A stretch of 64,000 nt of DNA from JBEKOF01 sp049513975 (GTDB lineage Bacteria; Verrucomicrobiota; Verrucomicrobiia; Limisphaerales; Palsa-1400): contig JBEKVM010000009.1 in the NCBI GenBank assembly GCA_049513975.1, forward strand, positions 1 to 64,000. Direction: 5' to 3'. The notes under the pieces are model-generated. The model saw only the letters and a list, made by a program, of their open reading frames with translations. It was not told the origin of the DNA and ran no database searches. Position numbers and translations under genes: made by a program. Shown here in pieces: positions 1 through 6,760 of this stretch; the first letter of the stretch is position 1; each line of letters opens with the position of its first letter.

Positions 1-21
1 TGATAAAACGCAATGGAATTT

Positions 22-108
22 TGACAGGATTAACAGGATGGACAGGATGACGATGGGATTCTTTTCTGACTCCGTTCGAAATCCTGTAAATCCTGTTCAT
101 CCTGTCCA
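22..108. repeat. Imperfect inverted repeat of ACAGGAT-type octamers
   Basis: Positions 22-48 carry three spaced copies of (N)ACAGGAT (TTGACAGGAT, TAACAGGAT, GGACAGGAT). Positions 81-108 carry the same units on the opposite strand (ATCCTGT, ATCCTGT, ATCCTGT). The two arms could fold into a long imperfect hairpin around an unrelated loop of about 30 bases. This is intergenic simple-repeat material. The reading frames on both strands here are products of the repeat, not genes. Confidence 0.75.
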
Positions 109-173
109 ATACTCTTTTCCTGAGTTGGCCGGGGAGCATGAAGGGTGCCTCCCGAGCTTCCCCTGTCCCAAGT

Positions 174-379
174 GGCAGGTGTTGCCGGCCAATCACGCCC
201 CAATACCGGCCCGGCTTTTCTTCCATCACCGGCATTTCCTCCTTTTTCGCCATGTAACGCGGGACACAGGAGTTTTGAACAGGAGCGAACAGAGGGAACG
301 GAGAACTGAGAAAACTCCGTTGCCTCTGTTTCCTGTTCAAAAATCCCCGGCAGGAGTTGCCGGCCAATGACACCCCAAA
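174..379. repeat. Direct repeat pair (GTTGCCGGCCAAT units)
   Basis: The units at 174-203 and 350-379 share GGCAGG, then GTTGCCGGCCAAT, then AC, then CCCCAA, with only a few differences. They flank the second inverted repeat (273-343). Positions 1-388 hold these repeats and no gene that I can support. Confidence 0.65.
273..343. repeat. Inverted repeat with GAACAGG / AACAGAGG / AACGGAG arms
   Basis: The left arm (273-303) reads TTTTGAACAGG, then GAACAGAGGGAACGGAG. The right arm (315-343) is its near-complement, CTCCGTTGCCTCTG, then TTTCCTGTTCAAAA. The loop is about 11 bases. It is a second family of octamer-like hairpin repeat next to the ACAGGAT family. Confidence 0.7.
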
Positions 380-388
380 GTCCGTTGG

Positions 389-682
389 TCAAGGAAGGTT
401 CCGACGCCAGGATTCCGGGTGGCGGTGAAGATGCATCACGGAAAGGATCAGAACTTCATCGCGCTCCATCGTGTAAATAATTCCATAGGGAAAGCGGTGC
501 GTCCGGCAACGGCGAATCTCTTCGTCCAACGCGAGCCATGCCGCCGGATGCATGAGAATGCGGCGGATTGCGGCACGAACTTCTTACAGGAAATCAAATC
601 CGAGACCCGGAACGCGGTCTTCGTAATACTTCGCCGCTTCCCGCAGTTCCCGCCACGCCGGCCGCAGGAGCCGGAATTTCAT
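389..682 (-). pseudogene. RelE/ParE-family toxin with an in-frame stop
   Basis: Read on the minus strand from ATG at 682, this is a 97-codon frame that starts MKFRLLRPAWRELREAAKYY and ends HRHPESWRRNLP, a RelE/ParE-like fold with the typical REAAxYYEDRVPGLGFDFL region. Codon 33 (584-586) is TAA where the family usually has Glu or Gln (DFL-stop-EVRAAIRRILMHP). The rest of the frame is open and conserved-looking, so one nonsense change appears to have inactivated the toxin. Its ATG overlaps the TGA of the upstream antitoxin by four bases, the usual arrangement for this pair. A sequencing error at one base is the alternative. Confidence 0.75.
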
Positions 683-906
683 TGCCTCAACTCGTCCTCA
701 ATGGCCCGCAACGCTTCTTCGCCGTTGATGGCCGTGAGTTGACCCGCGCGAAACGCCGCGAGACGATCTTGCGATTCGAGCAGCCACGCCCGGTCAATGG
801 AATCCTGTTCAGCCGGGTCAAGGCTGCTCCAGAGGGCGTCAATAATTTGCGCCCTCTCCACCGGAGGGAGCTTCAAAGCTTCGTTCGCGAGAATCACACT
901 ATCCAT
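679..906 (-). CDS. Addiction-module antitoxin, PF09720-like
   Basis: A 75-residue protein. The LPPVERAQIIDALWSSLD stretch near residues 13-30 matches the signature of the putative addiction module component family (TIGR02574/PF09720), followed by a charged C-terminal part that in this family contacts the toxin. It is the first gene of a minus-strand pair and overlaps the ParE-like toxin (389-682) through ATGA. The toxin carries a premature stop, so the antitoxin is probably left without an active partner. It would normally repress its own promoter and neutralise the toxin. No clear promoter was seen. Confidence 0.75.
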   Translation of the reverse strand: MDSVILANEALKLPPVERAQIIDALWSSLDPAEQDSIDRAWLLESQDRLAAFRAGQLTAINGEEALRAIEDELRQ

Positions 907-1023
907 GGCGTCACATTACGCCTCTGCCCCCGGAATGCAAGTCTTTGCTCATCCAACAAGTGAATCCGGGGCTTGAAGCGGGGTCCGAATCGCCCCTCTC
1001 CGCCAAAATTGCCGGCGTCCCCT

Positions 1024-1773
1024 TCAGCGGCCTTCGACATCGAGAAGTTTGGTGTGCTTTTTCAGGCCGCGCAAGACGGCGAAGATGAGGAAGCCCGCCA
1101 GGAAAACCGCAAACCAGGCCCATTTTCCGGCATCCATCCGCCAGTTGTTTTCCGCGATGGAGTCGCCGATGAGGTCAAATAGAAAAAAAACCGAAAGGAT
1201 GAGAAAGAAGGCGTTGTATTCGCGTTGCGCCACCGTCCGCCAGCAGAAAGGGACGGGCGAGGGCTTCCAGCCGCGGCATCTGGGAATGAAGGCGGGAGTT
1301 GCGGCCGCCCATTTTTCAAAAGTTTCGCCAAAGCGCCCCCGCAAAAACGCCTCTTCGGCCAGCATGATGCGCTCGTAATACAGCGCGTAAATGCAGGTCG
1401 TCAAAACCACCAGCCAGCAGTTATGCGGCCACAGGGCGAAGCCGAGCATGATGAGGTAATTGCCCAGATAGAGGGGATGGCGCACCACGGAATAAATCCC
1501 GGTGGTGTTCAACGTCTCCGCCACCTGTTCGCGCGTGTTCCGCCCGGAGGTGCCCATCGGCGCCCGTCCCACGGTGAGGATGCGCACGGCCAGCCCGAGA
1601 AACGAGACTGCCAGGCAGACCCCCTGCCAGATTTCGTTAATGAAATGGCTCTGGCCCAGGTAGGAGAAGGCGCAGAGGCAGGGCAGGAAAAACACGACGA
1701 GAGCCAGCGGAAGATAGCTGCGGTGGCGGAAAAGCCACGATCCCGAACTTTCAAGCTCAGTGCGCAAAGACAT
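1024..1773 (-). CDS. Isoprenylcysteine carboxyl methyltransferase-like membrane protein
   Basis: About 249 residues from the ATG at 1773. The frame is open upstream to 1887, but that part has no membrane or family character. Several hydrophobic segments (about residues 15-45, 50-70, 100-135, 185-205, 220-245) enclose the motif IYSVVRHPLYLGNYLIMLGF, typical of the ICMT/PEMT methyltransferase superfamily, where RHP-Y binds S-adenosylmethionine, and a later ALYYERIMLAEEAFL segment. It is presumably an inner-membrane methyltransferase with an unknown lipid or prenyl-type substrate. It stands alone on the minus strand, divergent from the CCA-adding enzyme. The substrate cannot be called from sequence. 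Confidence 0.75.
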   Translation of the reverse strand: MSLRTELESSGSWLFRHRSYLPLALVVFFLPCLCAFSYLGQSHFINEIWQGVCLAVSFLGLAVRILTVGRAPMGTSGRNTREQVAETLNTTGIYSVVRHPLYLGNYLIMLGFALWPHNCWLVVLTTCIYALYYERIMLAEEAFLRGRFGETFEKWAAATPAFIPRCRGWKPSPVPFCWRTVAQREYNAFFLILSVFFLFDLIGDSIAENNWRMDAGKWAWFAVFLAGFLIFAVLRGLKKHTKLLDVEGR

Positions 1774-1911
1774 GGGCGCGAGGATAGTTGCTTTGTTCCC
1801 GGCCGACAAGCGGCTTGTGCGATTCCCGCATTTTCCGGGCGCATGTTGATACAACCACCATGGATGGAGGGAAGCGTTGATCCTCATCTGATTGAATCCT
1901 CCTCACCCCGG

Positions 1912-1943
1912 CCCTCTCCTCCACAAGCTTGTGGAGGAGAGGG
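1912..1943. repeat. Perfect 32-base palindrome of the CTCTCC...GGAGAG family
   Basis: The half-site CCCTCTCCTCCACAAG is followed directly by its exact reverse complement. It sits in the divergent gap between 1773 and 2027 and is preceded by CCTCACCCCGGCC. Related hairpins occur at 16055-16089, 29984-30031 and 63840-63868. No T-run follows, so it is not an obvious terminator. Confidence 0.8.
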
Positions 1944-2026
1944 AGAAGAATCGCGGGGTGGTAGTGGCGAGATGCGCCCGCATTTTCCGGCGTGCCAGAG
2001 CGCCGGCCGGCGGGTAAGTTAAGCCG

Positions 2027-3502
2027 ATGAATTTCGTGCCGCCAGAACTGGAGCGCATTCTCCGCCAGACGCCGGAGTTGCGCCAAGCCTGGCTGGTGGG
2101 CGGTTGTGTGCGGGACGGCTTGCTCGGTTGTCCCGGCAAGGATTTCGACGTGGAGGTCTTTGGCATCGGCGCTGAAATGCTGGCGCAAGCCCTGGCGCGC
2201 TGGGGAAAAGTGGATTTGGTCGGGCAATCTTTTGGCGTGGTCAAACTGACGACGGGCGGGGAGCACCGCTATGATTTCACCATTCCGCGAAGGGACTCGA
2301 AAATCGCCGCCGGCCACAAAGGGTTCGCCGTGGAATTGGACCCGGCCATCACTCCCGCCCAGGCGGCGGCGCGGCGCGATTTCACCATCAATTCGCTTAT
2401 GTTCGATCCGCGCACGGGGGAGATGCTGGATTTTTTTGGCGGGGCGGCGGATTTGCGGGGAAAAATTCTGCGCCACACCAGCCCGGCTTTTGCGGAGGAC
2501 CCGCTGCGCGTGCTGCGCGGCATGCAATTGGCCGGGCGCTTCAATCTGCAGCCGGCCGGCGAAACGGTCGAACTGTGCCGGCGGATCAAAGGCGGCTTCA
2601 GCGAGCTGGCCGGCCAGCGCGTGCGCGATGAATGGTTTAAATGGGCGGAAAAAAGCGCGGTGCCGTCCGCCGGGTTGAAATTTCTGGCCGCCACCGGATG
2701 GGTGGAGCACTTCCCGGAAATCCAGGCCTTGATCGGCACGGCGCAGGACCCGGAATGGCATCCGGAAGGCGATGTCTTCGTCCACACCGGCCACTGTTGC
2801 GACGCCATGGCGCGGCTGCCGGAGTGGCAGTCGGCCGGCCCGGAGGCGCGCGCGGTCTATATGCTGGCCATTCTGGCCCACGACTTTGGCAAGCCCGCCA
2901 CGACGCGCGCCGAGGTGAAGGACGGCCGGAGCCGGATCGTTTCGCCGGGGCACGACGCGCTGGGCGGGAAGCTGGCGCAGAGCTTTCTGGAGCGGATTCA
3001 CGCGCCCCCGGCCATCCAGGCGAGGGTCGTGCCGCTGGTGGTCAATCATATTATCCACTTTCAGACCCTGACCGACCGCGCCCTGCGCCGGCTGGCCAAA
3101 CGGCTGGAACCGGAAAACATCCAGGGTTTGTGCCTGGTGATCACCGCCGACAGCCTGGGCCGCCCGCCGCGGCCGGTGGCGGAGCCGGAGGGCGTATCGC
3201 GGCTGCTGGCGCGGGCGCGCGAATTGCAGGTCCAGGAAAAGCCGCCCGAACCCATCGTGATGGGGCGGCATTTGCTGGAGCTGGGACTGCCCCCCGGCAA
3301 AGACTTCGGCGTGATTTTGGATCGCGCCTACGAAGCGCAACTGGAAGGGCTCTTTTTCGATTTGACGCACGGCCTGGCGTGGCTGCGGGACCAGGGCGAT
3401 CTGCCCCTGACCGCGGGCGTCCGGCGGGAGTTGGAGGCGCGCTGCCGCCGGGAAGGGCAGGGGATCACTTCGCAAAGCCCCGCCTTTCCCGGCCAACCCT
3501 GA
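2027..3502 (+). CDS. cca: CCA tRNA nucleotidyltransferase / poly(A) polymerase family
   Basis: 491 residues. The class II nucleotidyltransferase head is clear: VGGCVRD at about residues 24-30 and the metal-binding carboxylates in KDFDVEVFG (D39, D41, E43), then RRDFTINSLMFD near 117-128 and EDPLRVLRGMQLAGRF, the template-binding arm. A C-terminal HD domain follows (LAHDFGKPATT near 285). The fold adds or repairs the 3'-CCA end of tRNAs. A poly(A) polymerase paralogue has a similar sequence and cannot be excluded. It is longer than minimal CCA enzymes because of the HD region. A single gene, tail-to-tail with the acetyltransferase at 3512. Confidence 0.9.
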   Translation: MNFVPPELERILRQTPELRQAWLVGGCVRDGLLGCPGKDFDVEVFGIGAEMLAQALARWGKVDLVGQSFGVVKLTTGGEHRYDFTIPRRDSKIAAGHKGFAVELDPAITPAQAAARRDFTINSLMFDPRTGEMLDFFGGAADLRGKILRHTSPAFAEDPLRVLRGMQLAGRFNLQPAGETVELCRRIKGGFSELAGQRVRDEWFKWAEKSAVPSAGLKFLAATGWVEHFPEIQALIGTAQDPEWHPEGDVFVHTGHCCDAMARLPEWQSAGPEARAVYMLAILAHDFGKPATTRAEVKDGRSRIVSPGHDALGGKLAQSFLERIHAPPAIQARVVPLVVNHIIHFQTLTDRALRRLAKRLEPENIQGLCLVITADSLGRPPRPVAEPEGVSRLLARARELQVQEKPPEPIVMGRHLLELGLPPGKDFGVILDRAYEAQLEGLFFDLTHGLAWLRDQGDLPLTAGVRRELEARCRREGQGITSQSPAFPGQP

Positions 3503-3511
3503 CCGGTTGCC

Positions 3512-4027
3512 TCACCGGGGGAAGATCCGCTCAAAAACCTGGTAGCGTGTCTCGTTCAGCCCGAGCCGGTGATAAACTTCCCGCGCCCGATGGTTTTCCT
3601 CCTCCATGTACAACCGCAATCCGCAAACATTTTTTTGCGGGGCGGCTTGCGCGACAACATGGCCGAAGAGGGCCTTGAAAACGCCGCGCGCGCGAAACTC
3701 CTTTTGCACATAGACGCTTTGCAGCCACCAAAAATTCCCGTTGCGCCAGTCGCTCCACTCATAAGTAATGAGCACCTGTCCGATGACCGCGCCCTGGTTT
3801 TCGGCCACAAAATAGATGCCCCTGGCCGGATCGCGCAGAACCGCCTCCACGCCCGGACGGACGACGGCGGGATCGAGCCGGAGATTTTCGGTTTCCAGCG
3901 CCAGCGCCACGTTGAAGGCGGCGATGACGTCGCGGTCGGCCAGCTTGGATTGGCGGATGACAAATTCGATGCGCGGAGTGTAGCCGCCTGCCCCGGAGTT
4001 CGCAAAGCTTTCCCAGCAAGGCGTCAA
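3512..4027 (-). CDS. GNAT-family N-acetyltransferase
   Basis: About 171 residues. The core RQSKLADRDVIAAFNVALA starts near residue 25. The acetyl-CoA-binding region is QSVYVQKEFRARGVFKALFGHV (the R/Q-x-x-G-x-G/A loop appears as RARGVF), and EEENHRAREVYHRLGLNE is the C-terminal GNAT strand-helix. It should transfer an acetyl group from acetyl-CoA to a small molecule or protein amine. The substrate is unknown. The first 20 or so residues are weakly conserved, so the true start may be later. It is divergent from the DUF1080 gene, with a 14-bp hairpin repeat between them. Confidence 0.8.
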   Translation of the reverse strand: MTPCWESFANSGAGGYTPRIEFVIRQSKLADRDVIAAFNVALALETENLRLDPAVVRPGVEAVLRDPARGIYFVAENQGAVIGQVLITYEWSDWRNGNFWWLQSVYVQKEFRARGVFKALFGHVVAQAAPQKNVCGLRLYMEEENHRAREVYHRLGLNETRYQVFERIFPR

Positions 4028-4046
4028 TCATGGATGGGCCGGGAAA

Positions 4047-4078
4047 GGCAGGGCGGGCAGAGGACTGCCCGCCCTGCC
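4047..4078. repeat. 14-bp hairpin repeat GGCAGGGCGGGCAG
   Basis: GGCAGGGCGGGCAG at 4047-4060 is followed after AGGA by its perfect complement at 4065-4078. Preceded by GGGAAA, it is one copy of a repeat also present at 59404-59435, where it touches the stop codon of panE. It lies between two divergent genes, so it is not a terminator for either. Confidence 0.75.
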
Positions 4079-4143
4079 ACCCATGAGGGAAGTGTTACCT
4101 TTCGCCGTTGACGCCTGAAGCCTCCGCCCGTATTTTCTCCGTC

Positions 4144-4866
4144 GTGAAATTCCATCCTCGAACCGTCCTCGCCGCCTGCCTCGCCTTCGCCGCCGCCGCT
4201 CCGGTTGCCTTTTGCCAGGACAGCCCAAAGACGATCTCGCTCATCAACGGAAAAGACCTGACCGGCTGGAAAAGGGTGGGCAGCGGACCCGGCCAATGGA
4301 CGTTCGGCAAAGCGGCCTGGGACCCAGATGCCCCGGCGAGACTAAAAGTGGCCGGCCCTGGCGAGGAACTGATCAGCACCAACCGGACCGTGAATCTCTC
4401 CTCCGAGGCCGTTTTCGGCGATTGCCTGGTGGAAGTGGAGTTTATGGTGGGCAAATCCAGCCCCGACAACGACAGGGATTCCAATTCCGGCGTCAAGATG
4501 ATGGACATTTACGAAATCCAGATCTTCGACAATTACGGCAAAAAAGAAAAGCTCAGCAAGACAGACTGCGGCGCGGTTTACAGCGAGACCGCCCCCTTGG
4601 TGAACGCCTGCAAGCCGCCCGGCGAATGGCAGACGCTGGTGATTGATTTCCGCGCGCCGCGCTTCGACGCGGCCGGCAACAAGACGGCCAACGCCAAATT
4701 CGTCAAGGTGACGCTCAACGGGCAGGTCGTGCAGGACAATGTGGAAATCGCCCACGGCACCAACGTGAGCCGCAACGCGAAGGAGCATCCGACCGGCCCG
4801 ATCTATCTGCAAGGCGACCACGGGTCCGTCGCGTTCCGCAATCTTAGGGTCACTCCGCTAAATTAA
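4144..4866 (+). CDS. Secreted DUF1080 (3-keto-disaccharide hydrolase-like) protein
   Basis: About 240 residues from the GTG at 4144, chosen because the product then begins with a clean signal peptide (VKFHPRTVLAACLAFAAAAP, ending AFCQ). The frame is open to an ATG at 4108. The mature part begins TISLINGKDLTGWKRV, the LFNGKDLxGW-type hallmark of DUF1080, and has the concanavalin-like core with DSNSGVKMMDIYEIQIFDNYG and YLQGDHGSVAFRNLRV at the end. Members of this family hydrolyse 3-keto glycosides. The Gfo/Idh/MocA oxidoreductase gene follows after 9 bases, which suggests a co-transcribed pair for glycoside 3-oxidation and cleavage. The exact substrate is unknown. Confidence 0.85.
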   Translation: MKFHPRTVLAACLAFAAAAPVAFCQDSPKTISLINGKDLTGWKRVGSGPGQWTFGKAAWDPDAPARLKVAGPGEELISTNRTVNLSSEAVFGDCLVEVEFMVGKSSPDNDRDSNSGVKMMDIYEIQIFDNYGKKEKLSKTDCGAVYSETAPLVNACKPPGEWQTLVIDFRAPRFDAAGNKTANAKFVKVTLNGQVVQDNVEIAHGTNVSRNAKEHPTGPIYLQGDHGSVAFRNLRVTPLN

Positions 4867-4875
4867 TCCAAAGCA

Positions 4876-6330
4876 ATGAACTCCATCAAATCCGGTTTAA
4901 ATCGCCGTTCCTTCCTCAAGCGCGCGGCGCTGGCCACTGGGGCTTTGTCCACCGCCAAATTGTTTTCCGGCCCGAACCTGCTCGCGGCCGCCGGCACGCT
5001 GGACAAGCTCAACTGCGTCCAGGTCGGCTGCGGCATTCGCAGCTCGGCTCACTTGAGCGCCGTGATCGGCGAGTTGGGCCAGAACCTTTACGCCATCGTG
5101 GATCCGGATGAAAGAAAACACGCCAGCGTCAAGAACTGGCTGAAAAATCACAACGGCGACCCGGACAAACTCCAGGTCTTCACCGATTATCGCGTGATGT
5201 TCGACCGCATTGGCAAAAAGGTTGACGCGGTGTTTGTCACCACGCCCAATCATCACCACGCCAAAGTCGCCATGATGGCCATGCAGGCCGGAAAAAATGT
5301 TTACTGCGAAAAACCGGTCTGCCACGACATCGGCGAAGCCCGCCTTCTGCGCGAAGCGGCGCGCAAATACAGCACGGTCGCGACGCAAATGGGCAGCCAG
5401 GGGCATTGCATGGACGGCTATCGCTCCCTCTGCGAATTGATCTGGAGCGGCGCCATCGGCCAGGTCACCGAGACGCACAGTTGGACCGACCGCGCCAACG
5501 GCGGCGTGGGGCCGCGTCCGCCCTACCTGCCTGTGCCCGCCGGCCTGGATTGGGAGAACTGGATTGGCCCGGCGCCCTACCGCGACTACCACACCGACCT
5601 GCATCCGCACGAGTGGCATGGCTGGTACGATTTCGGCAATGGCTCCATCGGCAACATGGCCTGCCATGTGTTGGACGGCGTTTTCTGGGCACTCAAAATC
5701 GGGCACCCCGCCAGCATCGAAGTGGAATTCAACCGGGGCGGCAGCGACGAACGCTATCCGTTGGGCAGCCGCATTCGCTGGGACGTGCCGGCGCGCGAGG
5801 GCATGGCGCCGTTGAAGGTTTATTGGTACGAGGGCCTCAACGCCACGACCACGGCCAGTCCCTCCGGACAACTTCATGCCGTCAGCGGCGAGGCCCGCAA
5901 CCTCCCTCCGCTTCTGCTCGACCTGCTAAAAAAGTATCCGCAGGAAAAGCTGGACAATGGCGACAGCGGCACCCTTTACGTCGGAGAAAAAGGCGTCATT
6001 TACACGGACACCTACGGCGCCAACATGCACATTGTGCCTCACGGAGAAATGCCATCTTCCAAGCCTCCTGAAACCTTGCCGCGTTTTCGAGGCGGCGCGT
6101 CCGCCGTCTTCGCCAACTTTGTGGAAGCCTGCCGCGCGGGCCGGACCGACACCGCCGTGCCTTTTGAATACGGCGCACGGGTGACGGAGTTCGGCATTCT
6201 GGGCAATCTGGCCCAGCACGTTGGCGAAGGGAAAAAGGTGGAATGGGACGGCCCGAACATGAAAGTCACCAACCTCCCCGAACTCAATCAGTGGGTCAAA
6301 CGCCCCTATCGCAAAGGCTGGGAGATTTGA
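4876..6330 (+). CDS. Tat-exported Gfo/Idh/MocA family oxidoreductase
   Basis: 484 residues. The N-terminus has a twin-arginine signal (NRRSFLKRAALATGALS near residues 9-25). A Rossmann domain follows (LNCVQVGCGIRSSAHLSAVI near 45-65). The EKP motif (NVYCEKPVCHD, about residue 143) carries the Lys of the family active site, and HEWHGWYDFGNGSIGNMACHVLD supplies conserved His/Asp residues of the C-terminal domain. It probably oxidises or reduces a sugar hydroxyl with a nicotinamide cofactor that is carried, folded, through the Tat system. It pairs with the upstream DUF1080 gene (9-bp gap). The specific sugar cannot be read from the sequence. Confidence 0.88.
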   Translation: MNSIKSGLNRRSFLKRAALATGALSTAKLFSGPNLLAAAGTLDKLNCVQVGCGIRSSAHLSAVIGELGQNLYAIVDPDERKHASVKNWLKNHNGDPDKLQVFTDYRVMFDRIGKKVDAVFVTTPNHHHAKVAMMAMQAGKNVYCEKPVCHDIGEARLLREAARKYSTVATQMGSQGHCMDGYRSLCELIWSGAIGQVTETHSWTDRANGGVGPRPPYLPVPAGLDWENWIGPAPYRDYHTDLHPHEWHGWYDFGNGSIGNMACHVLDGVFWALKIGHPASIEVEFNRGGSDERYPLGSRIRWDVPAREGMAPLKVYWYEGLNATTTASPSGQLHAVSGEARNLPPLLLDLLKKYPQEKLDNGDSGTLYVGEKGVIYTDTYGANMHIVPHGEMPSSKPPETLPRFRGGASAVFANFVEACRAGRTDTAVPFEYGARVTEFGILGNLAQHVGEGKKVEWDGPNMKVTNLPELNQWVKRPYRKGWEI

Positions 6331-6400
6331 CCGGGGCAGAAACGGGCGCCTTCTTGTCTCCGCGCCACCCAGCCGCCCCGGCGAAGCCAAGAAAGAGCGC

Positions 6401-6469
6401 ATTGGGGTCACATCTAAACATTCTACATTCTCTCAATCCAAATGTCGAATGTTTAGATGTGACCCCAAT
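6401..6469. repeat. 69-base hairpin element with perfect 23-base arms
   Basis: The left arm (6401-6423) starts ATTGGGGTCACATCTAAACA. The right arm (6447-6469) is its exact reverse complement, ending TGACCCCAAT. The loop is 23 bases. The outer ATTGGGGTCA/TGACCCCAAT ends resemble the GGGGTC-type palindromes linked to REP-associated tyrosine transposases. That link is from memory of the family, and no transposase is present here. It lies downstream of the oxidoreductase and has no T-tract. Confidence 0.8.
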
Positions 6470-6549
6470 TAGGACCCCCGGTTGAGAAAGAGGGCACGGC
6501 GAAGAAGGGAACTTGATTATTCGCCGGAAAGCGTTACATTGCGCCCCGA

Positions 6550-6705
6550 ATGAAGCTGTTATTTTTAATGTTTGTCTGGTTGGTGATGGCCCTTCTGTTG
6601 GTCGCCGGCGTGGTCCTGGCGGTCAAGGGAAGCTTCTGGCTGCTGGCCCTGGGCCTGGTTGGTTTTGTGCTGGCCGTGGCGAAAATCGGCTGCCTTTCGC
6701 ACTGA
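6550..6705 (+). CDS. Small membrane protein, 51 residues
   Basis: A short frame beginning MKLLFLMFVWLVMALLLVAG and ending VAKIGCLSH. It is nearly all hydrophobic and reads as two membrane segments (about residues 2-24 and 28-45) joined by AVKGSF. The composition, clean start and stop, and codon use are like a real small membrane protein, not random frame. No strong ribosome-binding site is visible. It is convergent with the large DUF5107 gene, 55 bases from its end. I do not recognise a function. Confidence 0.55.
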   Translation: MKLLFLMFVWLVMALLLVAGVVLAVKGSFWLLALGLVGFVLAVAKIGCLSH

Positions 6706-6760
6706 GTTCTGCTTGACAATTCTCGCGGCGGTCGTGGACCGCCGCTGCAATCACTGGTCA

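Noticed and set aside
30..392. Open frames of 110-120 codons on both strands at the window start
   Set aside because: They run through the hairpin and direct repeats and have no family character.
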